A program made the position numbers and the translations under genes. From an uncultured Lachnoanaerobaculum sp. (GTDB lineage: Bacteria > Bacillota > Clostridia > Lachnospirales > Lachnospiraceae): a stretch of DNA of 50,433 nt. Location of the stretch: the NCBI GenBank assembly GCA_916720285.1, contig CAKAQP010000001.1, forward strand, positions 1 to 50,433, given 5' to 3'. This document shows positions 33,377 to 41,825 of the stretch, one piece after another. Under the pieces are notes generated by a model. It did no database searches, was not told the DNA's origin, and saw only the letters and a program-made list of their open reading frames with translations. Within the stretch, counting starts at the first letter, position 1. The number at the start of each line of letters is the position of its first letter.

Positions 33377-34756
33377 TTATTGCATACCAACCAATTTCTT
33401 TACATCCATATCCTTCGGCAATACGAAGTTTAATATCATTGAAAGTACAAATACACCTGCCACAGAGTTACCTGCAAAAATATCTCCTATAACCTTCGGG
33501 AAATAATCAAATATACCCGGTGTCTGAGTAAATCCTATTCCGATACTTATAGCCAATGCCACAATTACAGTATTTCTCTGATTGAATCCACATTTTCCGA
33601 TCATGTTCATACCGCTTACTACGATAGTACCGAACATCATTATTGTACATCCGCCAAGTACAGGCTGTGGCAATGTTGAAAAGAATGCTCCTATAGGAGG
33701 GAACAATCCTGCAAGAATAAGTGTAAGTGCACCAAACATAATAGTAAATCTGTTTACTACCTTTGTCATTGCGATAAGTCCTACATTCTGTGAAAATGAT
33801 GTTATAGGAGTACAACCGAACAATCCTGATACGGCACTTAAGAAACCGTCACATGCAAGTGATCCTGATATTTCCTTCTCTGTGATATCTCTGTCAAGTC
33901 CGCCTGCAACAACCGCTGTGGTATCACCTATAGTCTCTGCTGCAGATACAAGAAAAACAACCACTATAGATAAAATTGCACTTATATTAAACATAGGCTT
34001 ATATGGTAATATTCTAGGTAATGCTACAAAACCTACTTCCTTTATTGTTTCTGCAAAATGTGAGAAATCAACTATTCCAAATATGAAAGAAGCGATATAT
34101 CCAACTACAAGACCGAACATTACATTAAGCTGCTTCCAAAATCCTTTAGCTAATGAGCTAAATGTTATACATGATACCAGTGTTATAAGTCCTACAAGCA
34201 TATATTTAGGAGCACCGAAATCATCAACATATCCGCCTCCGAAGCTTTTTGCACCTACTCCAAGCAACGAAAATCCGATTGTAGTAACAACGCTCGCCGA
34301 CACTATAGGTGAAATTATCTTCTTCCAGTACTTATAGGTCAGGCCCAGACAACCTTCTACACATCCGCCAACTATTACCGCACCTATCATCGTTTGGTAA
34401 TTAAAGTTCGAGGCTATGTAGGTCAGAGTTGCAACAAAGGTAAAACTTACACCCATTACAACCGGCAGCCTTGCACCTACTCTCCATACCGGATACAGCT
34501 GAATCAATGTACCCAGACCTGCTATAAACATAGCACTTTGCAAAAGTCTTGCAAGATCAACACCGCTGATACCCGGCACATCGCTTCCAAGCAACTTTGC
34601 CACACCACATACCATAGCTATCGGCGCAAGATTTGAAACGAACATGGCCATAACATGTTGCAGTCCGAAAGGTATTGCTTTTGCCACAGGAACTCTTCCG
34701 TCCAATTTGTAAATATTGTCAATACTTACATTTGAACTGCTTGTCTTTTCACTCAT
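33377..34756 (-). CDS. NCS2 xanthine/uracil-type permease
   Basis: This permease of about 459 residues belongs to the nucleobase:cation symporter-2 family. It shows PFGLQHVMAMFVSNLAPI near the N-terminus, VMGVSFTFV, and ETIGDTTAVVAGG followed by GCTPITSFSQNVGLIAMTKV. About 12-14 membrane segments are expected. The position at the head of yqeC-yqeB-mocA suggests xanthine or urate uptake. ATG 34756 is chosen for the AAGGAGG 7 bases upstream. It has its own promoter and a long leader. Confidence 0.93.
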   Translation of the reverse strand: MSEKTSSSNVSIDNIYKLDGRVPVAKAIPFGLQHVMAMFVSNLAPIAMVCGVAKLLGSDVPGISGVDLARLLQSAMFIAGLGTLIQLYPVWRVGARLPVVMGVSFTFVATLTYIASNFNYQTMIGAVIVGGCVEGCLGLTYKYWKKIISPIVSASVVTTIGFSLLGVGAKSFGGGYVDDFGAPKYMLVGLITLVSCITFSSLAKGFWKQLNVMFGLVVGYIASFIFGIVDFSHFAETIKEVGFVALPRILPYKPMFNISAILSIVVVFLVSAAETIGDTTAVVAGGLDRDITEKEISGSLACDGFLSAVSGLFGCTPITSFSQNVGLIAMTKVVNRFTIMFGALTLILAGLFPPIGAFFSTLPQPVLGGCTIMMFGTIVVSGMNMIGKCGFNQRNTVIVALAISIGIGFTQTPGIFDYFPKVIGDIFAGNSVAGVFVLSMILNFVLPKDMDVKKLVGMQ

Positions 34757-34982
34757 TTTAATCCTCCTTAAAAAAGACATTTATTTTTACATCTCTTAGA
34801 GATGAAATGTACTAAGGATCAATATTTAAATTCCCCTTTGTTAAAAATATATCAATTCAAAAAGTTTAAATACGCATCAGATATTCTCTGATGCGTCAAA
34901 TATCTACATATTGATTATTTAATTGTAAACTTTCCTTTGGTATATTTAATAAAAAAATATTGTTACAGCTTTTATTTTTTAT
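34757..34982 (-). other. long structured leader of the xanthine/uracil permease operon
   Basis: About 220 nucleotides lie between the promoter and the permease start. A perfect 10-bp hairpin (ACGCATCAGA/TCTGATGCGT, 34872-34896) is followed by an interrupted T-rich stretch, and a smaller one (CATCTC/GAGATG) lies near 34790-34804. I could not match it to the purine aptamer or another riboswitch. Confidence 0.5.
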
Positions 34983-35011
34983 ATACTATCATTTTTTCTT
35001 ACAAAAATCAA
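34983..35011 (-). promoter_or_regulatory. promoter of the permease-yqeCB operon
   Basis: TTGATT (35006-35011) and TAGTAT (34983-34988) are 17 bp apart, downstream of the DUF3343 stop. Confidence 0.65.
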
Positions 35012-35106
35012 TCTAAATATTATTTTTTATGAGCGTATCATACTATTTTTTAGACCAAACATATTAATATTTTACATATTTGTTTAACACTGTTTATTAT
35101 ATAGTT

Positions 35107-35343
35107 TTAATGCCAAACCTTACTTGCTTTATCATACAGAGGATTTTCTTTTTTAATCAAGTTATCTATTAAATCCGCCGACTCAAAAGGAACACACCAT
35201 GCCAGTCCGCAACCTGAGGAAAGTTCTTTCGGAACAGGTATCAACCTTCCCGGTACATTTTCTTTTGTACACAAACTTTCAAATGCCATTGCGGCTGTGG
35301 TGGTTTGAAAGGTCACTATATATTTCCAACTTTTTTCTCTCAT
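35107..35343 (-). CDS. DUF3343 putative Se/S carrier-like protein
   Basis: This 78-residue protein has SSGCGLAWC (about 42-50), the conserved Cys pattern of DUF3343 proteins found next to selenium genes. A carrier role for reduced selenium or sulfur is proposed for the family; the biochemical role is not proven. It overlaps the upstream desulfurase-like gene by one base and ends the selD operon. Confidence 0.85.
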   Translation of the reverse strand: MREKSWKYIVTFQTTTAAMAFESLCTKENVPGRLIPVPKELSSGCGLAWCVPFESADLIDNLIKKENPLYDKASKVWH

Positions 35344-36503
35344 TATTCTTCCACTATTTCTTTTAACGCTTTTATAACAGCATCTATTTCTTCCTCTGTA
35401 TTAAAATATGAGAACGAAAATCTTGCTATTCCCTCGTCAGCCGTTCCCAACGCCTTATGCATCAAGGGCGCACAGTGCGCACCTGCCCTTATGGCTATAT
35501 CATAATCCTCACCAAGATAATCAGCCAAATCTCCAGAATGAATTCCGTCTATATTTATCGGCAAAATACTTCCATGCCTTATATACTCCGGTTCTTTTTC
35601 AAATTCGGAACAATCCGTATAAAACTTTATACCTTTTATATCCTTTACACCGTTATAAAGCCTTTTTAACAGACTCATCTCTTTTTTATGAATATTTGTA
35701 ATTCCAATTTCATTTATAAAATCAATTCCGGCACCAAGTCCTGCAATACCCATAATATTTAAAGTTCCTGCCTCTAATCTTGTGGGATACTCATCAGGTT
35801 GCTCCTTATTAAAGGATTGCACACCGCTTCCTCCTACCTTAAAGGTATCTATCAAAATATCGGAATTTATAACTATACCTCCTGTACCCCCCGGTCCGAA
35901 CAGTCCCTTATGACCTGTAAAACAAAGGATGTCTATCCCCGTTTTATTCATATCTATCTTGATATTTCCGGCACTTTGAGATACATCCACTATAAAATAC
36001 AGATTATTCTTCCTTGCTGTTTTTCCAATGTACTCTAAATTCGCTATTTCTCCGGACACATTAGATACATGGTTTACAATTATAGCCTTTGTATTTTCTT
36101 TTATATGCTTTTCAAATTCGTCATATTTTAATTTGCCGCTTTCATCTATTCCGATAAAATCAATGTCTATATTCTTGGTTTTTTCAAGCTTATAGAGCGG
36201 TCTAAGCACGCTGTTATGCTCCGTTACCGTACTTATTACATGATCGCCGCTACCGAATAGTCCGAACAATACGATATTTAAACTCTCTGTGGCATTGGAC
36301 GTAAAAATCACTTTTGAGGGGTCGCTGCTTCCGAAAAATTTTGAAATCTTTTCTCTTGTTTCATAGACCATTCTACCCGAATCAAGTGCGGCCCTGTATG
36401 CACCTCTACCACTGTTTCCATAAGATGTAAGTGCATGATTTATAGCTTCTATTACATTTATCGGTTTTTTGAATGTAGTGGCAGCATTATCCAAATAAAT
36501 CAT
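35343..36503 (-). CDS. cysteine desulfurase-like aminotransferase (EF2568 type)
   Basis: This 386-residue class V PLP enzyme has the start MIYLDNAATTFKKP, DVSQSAGNIKIDM, FTGHKGLFGPGGTGG with the PLP lysine (about 200), and IRAGAHCAPLMHK with the active-site Cys near 345. It would release selenium or sulfur from selenocysteine or cysteine. Members of this subfamily co-occur with orphan SelD. It shares one base with both yedF and the DUF3343 gene. Confidence 0.92.
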   Translation of the reverse strand: MIYLDNAATTFKKPINVIEAINHALTSYGNSGRGAYRAALDSGRMVYETREKISKFFGSSDPSKVIFTSNATESLNIVLFGLFGSGDHVISTVTEHNSVLRPLYKLEKTKNIDIDFIGIDESGKLKYDEFEKHIKENTKAIIVNHVSNVSGEIANLEYIGKTARKNNLYFIVDVSQSAGNIKIDMNKTGIDILCFTGHKGLFGPGGTGGIVINSDILIDTFKVGGSGVQSFNKEQPDEYPTRLEAGTLNIMGIAGLGAGIDFINEIGITNIHKKEMSLLKRLYNGVKDIKGIKFYTDCSEFEKEPEYIRHGSILPINIDGIHSGDLADYLGEDYDIAIRAGAHCAPLMHKALGTADEGIARFSFSYFNTEEEIDAVIKALKEIVEE

Positions 36504-37120
36504 TATGGTCTGATCACAAGGTCCGCTTCCATGAGATAACTTACAATATCATACATATTTGTTACCTCGCCTACCGAAAGCTTCTCGCTGAGTCCGTAGT
36601 TGTTAAGACATGCACCGCAGGAATAGATTTTTGCACCTGCTTTTTCCAAAACCTTCAAATCTTCAATACTTGCAGAACCCTCCGTAGTAATTCTTACACC
36701 TGTATTGTAGAACAGAATTTTTGCAGGTGGTATATCCTGTGAACTGAGAGCATAGATAAAGCCCTTTAAAAGAGTCTTACTGAACTCTTCATCACCGTCA
36801 CCCATCTTATCTGAATCTATTACCACAATTGTTTCTTTTAATTTTATCTCATCAGACTTTGCATTTGTCTTAGCAACAGGCTTAGCATCAAAAACTTCTC
36901 CACCGTTTACATTTATAGTAACGATGTACTCTGTATTTGACTTTTTCTCAAAAGAAGCCTCATACTCTTTTTGCTTTGCCATCTTTAAAAGGTTTTGTAC
37001 CGCAATCTCATTGTCAACACTGACCTCTACTACTCCGCTTCCTCCAAGCTCTCTTATTGCATTCTTTGTCTTAACTACAGGTATAGGACATGCATCCCCT
37101 ATTGCATTTACTTTTATCAT
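36503..37120 (-). CDS. yedF: selenium metabolism protein YedF (TusA-DsrE fusion)
   Basis: The 205-residue protein has an N-terminal SirA/TusA domain (about 1-75) with the CPIP motif at 11-14, and a C-terminal DsrE-like domain (about 95-205) containing YSCGACLNNYGL. It is a marker of selenium utilisation, likely handing selenium to SelD or the cofactor machinery. It lies 9 bases after selD and overlaps the desulfurase-like gene. Confidence 0.93.
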   Translation of the reverse strand: MIKVNAIGDACPIPVVKTKNAIRELGGSGVVEVSVDNEIAVQNLLKMAKQKEYEASFEKKSNTEYIVTINVNGGEVFDAKPVAKTNAKSDEIKLKETIVVIDSDKMGDGDEEFSKTLLKGFIYALSSQDIPPAKILFYNTGVRITTEGSASIEDLKVLEKAGAKIYSCGACLNNYGLSEKLSVGEVTNMYDIVSYLMEADLVIRP

Positions 37121-37129
37121 ATTATCCTC

Positions 37130-38155
37130 CTATTTATCAGCTACTTTTATAGCTGTATTTTCTCTTTCTCTTATTTCTCCTACAATTGCTGCAGGCATTC
37201 CTGCCTCTTTTAATTCATTTAAAAGTTCATCCGCCTCTTCTTTTCCTACGGCAAGTAAGAGCCCTCCCGATGTCTGAGGGTCGAATAAAATTTCTTCCAT
37301 TGCGAAAGGTACATCCTCAAAAATCACATTTTCACCCACATAATTTCTGTTTCTCTGTCCTCCGGCTGTAATAAGAAATTCATCAGCCAAAGCTTTTGCC
37401 GCCTCAAATACCGGAATCTGTTTTGCATAAATTTCACATGACTTATCATCACCCATCATTTCCATCAGATGGCCTAAAAATCCGAAACCTGTTATATCGG
37501 TGCATGCATGAATATCGTATTTTTTTGATATATCACAGGCATATTTATTTAATGTCCTCATGGAATCAACAGCTTCATTTAAGGTATTCTCATCCGCCTC
37601 ACCTATTCTTGCGGCAGTACATATTATTCCTACTCCAAGCCTTTTTGTAAGTATCAGTCTGTCTCCGGGTTTTCCTGTGTTATTTGAATATATCTTCTTA
37701 GGATTTACAATACCGGTAACACTGAGACCGTATTTTACATCCGTATCATCTATTGAATGTCCTCCGGCAAGTACTCCGCCTGCTTCTTTTACCTTTTCAA
37801 GTCCGCCTCGCATTATTTCTCCAAGGATATTCAAATCACTGCTTTGCGGAAAGCATACTATATTTAATGCGGTTTTTACTTCACCTCCCATGGCATATAT
37901 ATCACTTAAGGCATTTGCTGCCGCTATCTGTCCGAATGTGTACGGATCTTCTACCATCGGCGGAAAGAAATCAAGTGTTTGAACAAATGCGATGTCATCT
38001 GTAAGCTTATATACCGCCGCATCATCTTTTGCATCAAATCCTACCATTAAGTTCTCATCAAAATTTTGCTTTGGCAATCTCTCAAGTATATGGCTGAGTA
38101 TTCCCGCTCCCAGTTTTGCAGTACAACCGCCGCCTTTGCAGTAAAGTTTTTCCAT
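37130..38155 (-). CDS. selD: selenide, water dikinase
   Basis: The 341-residue ATP-dependent enzyme makes selenophosphate. The catalytic Cys11 and Lys14 are in GGGCTAKLG, so this form uses Cys rather than selenocysteine. ATP- and metal-binding motifs include VGFDAKDDAAVY, AMGGEVKTALNIV, LAGGHSIDD, TDITGFGFLGHLME and FDPQTSGGLLLAV. The window has no selA, selB or selenocysteine tRNA, and the neighbours are Mo-hydroxylase genes, so selenium is probably destined for the molybdenum cofactor. AGGAGG precedes the ATG. Confidence 0.96.
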   Translation of the reverse strand: MEKLYCKGGGCTAKLGAGILSHILERLPKQNFDENLMVGFDAKDDAAVYKLTDDIAFVQTLDFFPPMVEDPYTFGQIAAANALSDIYAMGGEVKTALNIVCFPQSSDLNILGEIMRGGLEKVKEAGGVLAGGHSIDDTDVKYGLSVTGIVNPKKIYSNNTGKPGDRLILTKRLGVGIICTAARIGEADENTLNEAVDSMRTLNKYACDISKKYDIHACTDITGFGFLGHLMEMMGDDKSCEIYAKQIPVFEAAKALADEFLITAGGQRNRNYVGENVIFEDVPFAMEEILFDPQTSGGLLLAVGKEEADELLNELKEAGMPAAIVGEIRERENTAIKVADK

Positions 38156-38208
38156 ATTGCCTCCTAAAATATTACTTATCTATATCGTCAATATATAAAC
38201 TAATGACT

Positions 38209-38238
38209 ATTATAACCCCTTTATACTTATTTTCGCAA
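38209..38238 (-). promoter_or_regulatory. promoter of the selD operon
   Basis: TTGCGA (38233-38238) and TATAAT (38209-38214) are 18 bp apart, about 55 bases before the selD start. Confidence 0.65.
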
Positions 38239-38311
38239 TCAAATCAGGCAAACATTTTATATAATGTAACATTTGATAACAAACGAAAGATTTATGTAAT
38301 ATTTAAATCAA

Positions 38312-38340
38312 TTGAACAAAATTTATTTATATGTTATAAT
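38312..38340 (+). promoter_or_regulatory. promoter of the L,D-transpeptidase gene
   Basis: TTGAAC (38312-38317) and a perfect TATAAT (38335-38340) are 17 bp apart. Confidence 0.85.
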
Positions 38341-38393
38341 TTTAAACCATAGTGACTTTAGTTTACTAATGTATTCTTTTTTTAGGAGGAAAT

Positions 38394-39869
38394 ATGCATT
38401 TAAAAAGAATTTCAGCTGTATTTGCGTCCGCATTGATGATTTCTTCAGTATTATCATCCAACGTATTTGCAGCAACAATAAGAAAAAATGTTACAGGTGG
38501 CTCGGTAGCTGTAGAAACATCAGCTCAGACTGAGACAGCTGAAAGCACAGAGGCTGCAACTTCTGCAGCTACAGGTGAGGTGGTATCTACAAACGATTAT
38601 ATACCTTCCACTATTAATAATGTAAATATGCCGGAAAACCTTGACCTTGACAGCGTAGTTGCCAATGCAGGTCTTGGTAATGTAGGTAACGGAAATACAA
38701 ATCCCGAGCCTGTGCTTGGTGAAACTCAGATGGTTCACTTCGGACTTTGGAATACTGCAGATCAGGAGATCTCAGGTGCCGAGACAAACACAAGTGCTTA
38801 TGCTTATGCAAAAGACGGTTTTAACAAGCTTTACCTTAATCATTCAGGTATAGGAAGATATTACTACAGAACTTACAATATGAACTCAGGTTGGTCTACA
38901 TGGATGAACTCTAAAGAGACTGCACCTATAACAGATCCTGCAAACAAGGTTCAGGCTGTTCAGATAAGAGTAAAGGGATATACAGGTGTACGAAGCGACC
39001 TTTATTACAAGGCTGTTTTAAATGACGGAACTGTACTTGACTGGGCAAAGAACGGTCAGACTCTCGGTACTATCGGTACAGACAGATATATAGTAGCTCT
39101 TAAGCTCACACTTTGGGACAAGCAAACAGCGTTTACAGAGCCTACAAAGGTACTTATGGAAGCCCCTGTTTATGAGGGAACTTATGTAGATGCCAACGGT
39201 CAGGTTCAGTACTCATCAAAAGATGCCTATACCGGATGGGGATTTTATAATAATGATCAGTACTATTTTAAAGACGGTGCAACTCAAAAGGGATGGCAGT
39301 ATATAGACGGATACAAGTATTATCTTGATGAGAATACAGGTGCCGTTGTAAGAGATCTTGAGCCTGTTATGGGATTACAGGATTCTTATGAGATTAAGTA
39401 CAATAAGGCAACAATGACCATGTACATCATGGCTAAAGACGGTGCAAACGGATATATAATTCCTTACAAGACTTTCATGTCAACTGACGGACCTGCTACA
39501 CCTGTGGGTACATTCAAGACATATGTTAAGTACAGATGGAAAATAATGCATGACAATATCTATTGTCAGTTCCTTTCAAGATTTAAGGACGGATATATCA
39601 TTCACTCTCTTATCTACTATGATAAGGCTGATTCAAACAGACTTGATGCATCTACATACAACTATATTGATGATGCAAGATCTGACGGATGTTTAAGACT
39701 CCGTGCAGGTGATGCGGCTTGGGTATATTACAACACCAAGATGAACACACCTGTTACAGTTTACAACGATCCTACAAATAAGGGTCCTGTTGAGAAGGAT
39801 GCTATAGAGCAGCCAATTCCTGCAAACCAGACATACGATCCTACAGATCCTATAATGCAGGGAAGATAA
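38394..39869 (+). CDS. secreted L,D-transpeptidase with cell-wall-binding repeats
   Basis: The 491-residue exported protein has a signal peptide (about 1-27, ending VFA) and a low-complexity Thr/Ser/Ala/Glu linker to about 70. A ChW-like region follows (about 115-255, GWSTWMNSKE and GTIGTDRYIVALKLTLW), then glucan/choline-binding-type repeats (GWGFYNNDQYYFKDG, GWQYIDGYKYYLDENTG). The YkuD catalytic domain (about 325-460) has His404 in IIHSLIYY and Cys433 in SDGCLRL. It would form 3-3 peptidoglycan cross-links or attach proteins. The usual SHGC reads SDGC. GGAGG precedes the ATG. It is divergent from selD. Confidence 0.88.
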   Translation: MHLKRISAVFASALMISSVLSSNVFAATIRKNVTGGSVAVETSAQTETAESTEAATSAATGEVVSTNDYIPSTINNVNMPENLDLDSVVANAGLGNVGNGNTNPEPVLGETQMVHFGLWNTADQEISGAETNTSAYAYAKDGFNKLYLNHSGIGRYYYRTYNMNSGWSTWMNSKETAPITDPANKVQAVQIRVKGYTGVRSDLYYKAVLNDGTVLDWAKNGQTLGTIGTDRYIVALKLTLWDKQTAFTEPTKVLMEAPVYEGTYVDANGQVQYSSKDAYTGWGFYNNDQYYFKDGATQKGWQYIDGYKYYLDENTGAVVRDLEPVMGLQDSYEIKYNKATMTMYIMAKDGANGYIIPYKTFMSTDGPATPVGTFKTYVKYRWKIMHDNIYCQFLSRFKDGYIIHSLIYYDKADSNRLDASTYNYIDDARSDGCLRLRAGDAAWVYYNTKMNTPVTVYNDPTNKGPVEKDAIEQPIPANQTYDPTDPIMQGR

Positions 39870-39895
39870 TTTGGTATATTAATATATGTAAACTT

Positions 39896-39935
39896 AAAAA
39901 GGGGATGCCGAATGAATACGGCATCCCCTTATCTA
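39896..39935. terminator. bidirectional terminator between the L,D-transpeptidase gene and potD
   Basis: The stem GGGGATGCCG/CGGCATCCCC with an 8-base loop is flanked by an A-run on the left and a T-rich stretch on the right, serving the two convergent genes. Confidence 0.85.
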
Positions 39936-39939
39936 TTTC

Positions 39940-41040
39940 CTAATTTGTTTCCTGTCTGAACTCTTCCCAGAGCTTATTGTGAAGCTCATTTGCCTCATCA
40001 CTGATATTCTCAATCAGCTCTCCGCCCTCAATAAGTGATATCTTATCCTCAGGGAATACTATAAGGTCCTTCCAATCATCTGATACATAGCTTTCAGCAG
40101 CCTTATTTGTAACAAAGTATCCTATATACTCAAAGCACTTTGCAGCCACTTCAGGCTCATTGATATACTCAAGGAATTTATAAGCTGCTTCGGCATTCGG
40201 TGCATTTGACGGAATAAAGCTTCCCATTACTCCGAATCCAAGTCCCTCTTTAGGATATACAACTTTTAAATCAGGATTTGCTTTGATTGCCTGAGTTACC
40301 TGTGATGTATACATAAATGCCGCTCCAACTTCACCACTTAAGAGATAATCCTGAAGATTATTGTCATTTATAAGGCGGATATTTGGCGCCAAGGTCTTTA
40401 ACTTATCTCCTGCTTCCTGTATCTGAGTAAGATCATTTGTATTAAATGAATATCCGAGAGATTTCAAAGTAATACCGTCTATTACTCTGTAGTTTCCTAT
40501 AATACCTACATTACCTGCAAGCTCAGGATTCCAAAGATCGTTATAACCTTGAATATCCACTTTCACAGTCTCAGGATTATATACTATCAAAGGTATACCT
40601 GCACCGTAAGGCATTGTATACTTATTGTCAGGATCATAGAACTTACTTTGGAACAAAGGATTTATATTGTCATATGTAGATATCTTTGACTTATCAAGTT
40701 CTTTAACAAGTCCTTCCTTTATTGCAAGCTGTATAATATAATCATCTGCAACAACAATATCATAATCACCACCCTTAGTCTCTTCAAGCTTTGCCAGCAT
40801 TGTCTCATCAAGGTCAAAATTTGAATAATTTACCTTAACTCCTGTCTTCTCCGTAAAACCGTCCAAAACCTCTTGTGGGAACATTCCGTCCCATGTGTAC
40901 AGATTTAAAGTTGTCCCCTTAAGAGCGCTGTCTGTGGCAGCTCCTGTGCTTTGCTGTGCGGCATCTTTAGAACCGCCTCCACATGCTGTAAGAGCAAGTG
41001 CCGCTCCCAAGCCAAGTAAACCTAATACTTTAGATTTCAT
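39940..41040 (-). CDS. potD: spermidine/putrescine ABC transporter substrate-binding lipoprotein
   Basis: This 366-residue binding protein has a lipoprotein signal (ALALTACGGG, lipidated Cys20) and a PotD/PotF-type mature domain starting TLNLYTWDGMFPQEVLDGF. It includes YDIVVADDYII, YTMPYGAGIPLIVYN and, near the end, AAYKFLEYINEPEVAAK. It captures polyamines outside the cell. It is the last gene of potABCD, 17 bases after potC. Confidence 0.94.
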   Translation of the reverse strand: MKSKVLGLLGLGAALALTACGGGSKDAAQQSTGAATDSALKGTTLNLYTWDGMFPQEVLDGFTEKTGVKVNYSNFDLDETMLAKLEETKGGDYDIVVADDYIIQLAIKEGLVKELDKSKISTYDNINPLFQSKFYDPDNKYTMPYGAGIPLIVYNPETVKVDIQGYNDLWNPELAGNVGIIGNYRVIDGITLKSLGYSFNTNDLTQIQEAGDKLKTLAPNIRLINDNNLQDYLLSGEVGAAFMYTSQVTQAIKANPDLKVVYPKEGLGFGVMGSFIPSNAPNAEAAYKFLEYINEPEVAAKCFEYIGYFVTNKAAESYVSDDWKDLIVFPEDKISLIEGGELIENISDEANELHNKLWEEFRQETN

Positions 41041-41057
41041 TTAATTTACCTCCAAAA

Positions 41058-41825
41058 TCAATCTTTCCTTGTTCTTTCCGAAATAAATATCACAAGCACC
41101 GTAATCACCAGTATAACGGTTGCGAGTGCATTTATTTCAGGAGTAATACCTGTCTTCATCTTTGTATATATCTTTATTGCAAGAGTATTTACTGAAGGAC
41201 CGGTCGTAAATATAGATATTACCACATCATCAAAGGACATTGCAAATGATAATAATAATCCGGATGCAATTCCCGGCAAAATATATGGTAATGTTACATC
41301 TCTGAATGTTTCAAACTCACTTGCCCCCAGGTCTCTTGCCGCCTCCTCAAGCGAAAGATCCATTCCCATAAGCCTTGCCCTTACAATCAAAAATATATAA
41401 GGTACGCAGAATGAACTGTGTGCAATCGTCATGGTTACAAAGCCGAAAGGCAAATTCATATATGAAAATATAGCCATAAAGACCATTCCGAGAATTATCT
41501 CGGGAATCATTATAGGCAGAGATGCAAAACCGCTGATGAAATCATCAAAAATAAGCTTTTTCCCTCTCATGGCAAGAGCCGCACTGACACCTATTACAAG
41601 TGAAAGCATACATGTCAGCACCGCCAGTATTATACTGTTTAACAACGCTTTCTTTATATCACCGTCATTAAAAAGCATCTTATACCAGTCGAGAGAAAAT
41701 CCTTCCCATACACTTGTAAGCTTGGATTTATTAAAGGAATAAACTACAGTGAGTATAATGGGAAGATAGTTTAAAACAGTTACCAGCCCCAAAAATATAA
41801 TGGCCGCTTTTGATACCTTTTTCAA
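41058..41825 (-). CDS. potC: polyamine ABC transporter permease PotC
   Basis: The 255-residue permease has six membrane segments and the cytoplasmic EAA loop EAARDLGASEFETFRDVTLP. The N-terminal NYLPIILTVVYSFNKSKLT-type region is typical of PotC. It overlaps potB by 4 bases. Confidence 0.94.
   Translation of the reverse strand: MKKVSKAAIIFLGLVTVLNYLPIILTVVYSFNKSKLTSVWEGFSLDWYKMLFNDGDIKKALLNSIILAVLTCMLSLVIGVSAALAMRGKKLIFDDFISGFASLPIMIPEIILGMVFMAIFSYMNLPFGFVTMTIAHSSFCVPYIFLIVRARLMGMDLSLEEAARDLGASEFETFRDVTLPYILPGIASGLLLSFAMSFDDVVISIFTTGPSVNTLAIKIYTKMKTGITPEINALATVILVITVLVIFISERTRKD

Noticed and set aside
33582..34337. 251-codon plus-strand open frame antisense to the xanthine/uracil permease gene
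   Set aside because: It mirrors the minus-strand permease codons, has no ribosome site or recognisable domain, and the permease itself is unambiguous.
37130..38155. Selenocysteine in SelD or other in-frame UGA recoding
   Set aside because: The catalytic position is a normal Cys codon, and no gene in the window needs read-through of a UGA to be complete.
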